Of a stretch of 6,229 bases of DNA, positions 6,028 through 6,229 are shown one piece after another (position 1 is the stretch's first letter; every line of letters starts with the position of its first letter). Source of the DNA: Clostridia bacterium. Its GTDB lineage: Bacteria > Bacillota > Clostridia > Oscillospirales > CAG-272. The position numbers and the translations under genes were made by a program. A model generated the notes under the pieces. The model ran no database searches. It had not been told where the DNA came from and saw nothing but the letters and a program-made list of their open reading frames with translations. The DNA lies in contig JAFTUB010000209.1 of the NCBI GenBank assembly GCA_017466495.1, positions 1-6,229 on the forward strand. Direction: 5' to 3'.

Positions 6028-6058
6028 TGCAACCTTTTGCCCATGTGCAGGGTATTAT
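6028..6058 (+). promoter_or_regulatory. ECF-sigma-like promoter upstream of the sigma factor gene
   Basis: TGCAACC (6028-6034) resembles the AAC-type -35 element of ECF sigma factors, and GTATTAT (6052-6058) follows 17 bases later in the -10 position. A housekeeping -35 at the right distance is lacking. An inverted repeat, CCCTGCA (6025-6031) and TGCAGGG (6046-6052), overlaps both elements with half-sites 21 bases apart. ECF genes often drive their own promoter, so autoregulation is a reasonable inference. Between here and the start codon a small hairpin, CGGGC-TCC-GCCCG (6077-6089), precedes the Shine-Dalgarno. Confidence 0.5.
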
Positions 6059-6107
6059 AAGCAGCAGAGGAAATTTCGGGCTCCGCCCGTGACAGGAGGT
6101 GAAGACC

Positions 6108-6229
6108 TTGACCCGAGAAGACAGCCGCACCGCCGCCGTGGAACGCTGGGGCAGCATGGTATGGCGGCTTGCCCTGGCCCGCATGGCCAACGTCCCCGAC
6201 GGCCCCTACGGAGGCGTCTGCATCCCATA
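6108..6229 (+). CDS. Start of a sigma-70/ECF-like RNA polymerase sigma factor, partial and probably interrupted by a repeat
   Basis: Forty codons are visible from a TTG start at 6108, with AGGAGGTGA at 6094-6102 giving ideal spacing; no ATG start fits as well. The residues up to about 31 (VERWGSMVWRLALARMANVPD at 11-31) resemble the beginning of sigma region 2 in clostridial ECF factors (pattern: Y/W-G-x-M-x-x-R-L-A-L-x-R). The family normally continues with an acidic, aromatic stretch of the DAEDVFQEVF type. Here it continues GPYGGVCIP, which is encoded by the 39-base repeat. The window ends in mid-codon (TA); if the repeat continues as in its first copy, the next base is A and makes TAA, giving a 40-residue fragment. 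So this is likely a pseudogene or an assembly edge effect. The sigma assignment rests on a short stretch and is tentative. Confidence 0.6.
   Translation, partial: MTREDSRTAAVERWGSMVWRLALARMANVPDGPYGGVCIP
6191..6229 (+). repeat. Second copy of the 39-base direct repeat, cut by the window edge
   Basis: Identical over all 39 bases to 5787-5825 and in the same orientation, 404 bases downstream. Because the window stops here, 39 is a minimum length. It starts at codon 28-29 of the sigma-like gene and stops exactly where the first copy passes into the palindromic module. Confidence 0.88.

Noticed and set aside
4103..6190. 695-codon open frame on the minus strand opposite rny and the downstream repeats
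   Set aside because: It mirrors the GC-rich codon use of rny (low stop frequency on the opposite strand), runs through the rny terminator and the palindromic repeat, and its translation shows only low-complexity L/A/G/D runs with no family motif.

Overview
The window looks like chromosomal DNA from an anaerobic, gut-type Firmicute (class Clostridia, most likely Oscillospiraceae/Ruminococcaceae-like). The grounds are a clostridial-style RNase Y, strong AGGAGG ribosome binding sites, sigma-A type promoters, a heterodisulfide-reductase-like (Hdr) module, and a palindromic CTCCCTCC/GGAGGGAG repeat of a kind I associate with this group. Species cannot be fixed from the sequence alone.

Left half (1-3661, minus strand): in transcription order this holds a malate/lactate dehydrogenase family (Ldh2-type) oxidoreductase, then hdrB, hdrC and hdrA; hdrA runs off the left edge. 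The hdr genes are tightly packed: hdrB and hdrC overlap by 4 bases, and the hdrC stop lies in the spacer between the hdrA Shine-Dalgarno and its GTG start. A 131-base gap with a GNRA-type hairpin separates the dehydrogenase from hdrB. A sigma-A promoter (TTGCAA-17-TATAAT) precedes the dehydrogenase and no clear promoter was seen before hdrB, so one operon is likely. The expected chemistry is NAD(P)-linked 2-hydroxyacid oxidoreduction coupled or co-regulated with a flavin/iron-sulfur disulfide reductase complex; the real disulfide or other electron acceptor is unknown.

Centre (3557-4093): a 537-base AT-rich divergent intergenic region with both promoters, several perfect dyads, and short GGGCAAAA-like repeats about 21 bases (or twice that) apart. 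I see no gene in it.

Right half (4094-6229, plus strand): rny (RNase Y, membrane-anchored mRNA-decay endonuclease) with its own promoter, a predicted hairpin at the mRNA 5' end, and a good intrinsic terminator. After that comes a composite palindromic repeat (5825-5968) preceded by a 39-base segment. The same 39 bases recur exactly at the right edge, inside the start of a sigma-70/ECF-like sigma factor gene (TTG start at 6108) that has an ECF-like promoter. The sigma reading frame departs from family expectation where the repeat begins. If the second copy continues like the first, the very next base makes a TAA stop. This suggests the sigma gene is interrupted by a second copy of the repeat, or that the window edge is an assembly artefact.

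Most novel signals: the repeat-interrupted sigma gene, compensatory base changes between the two arms of the palindromic repeat, and the pairing of an Ldh2-family dehydrogenase with hdrBCA.
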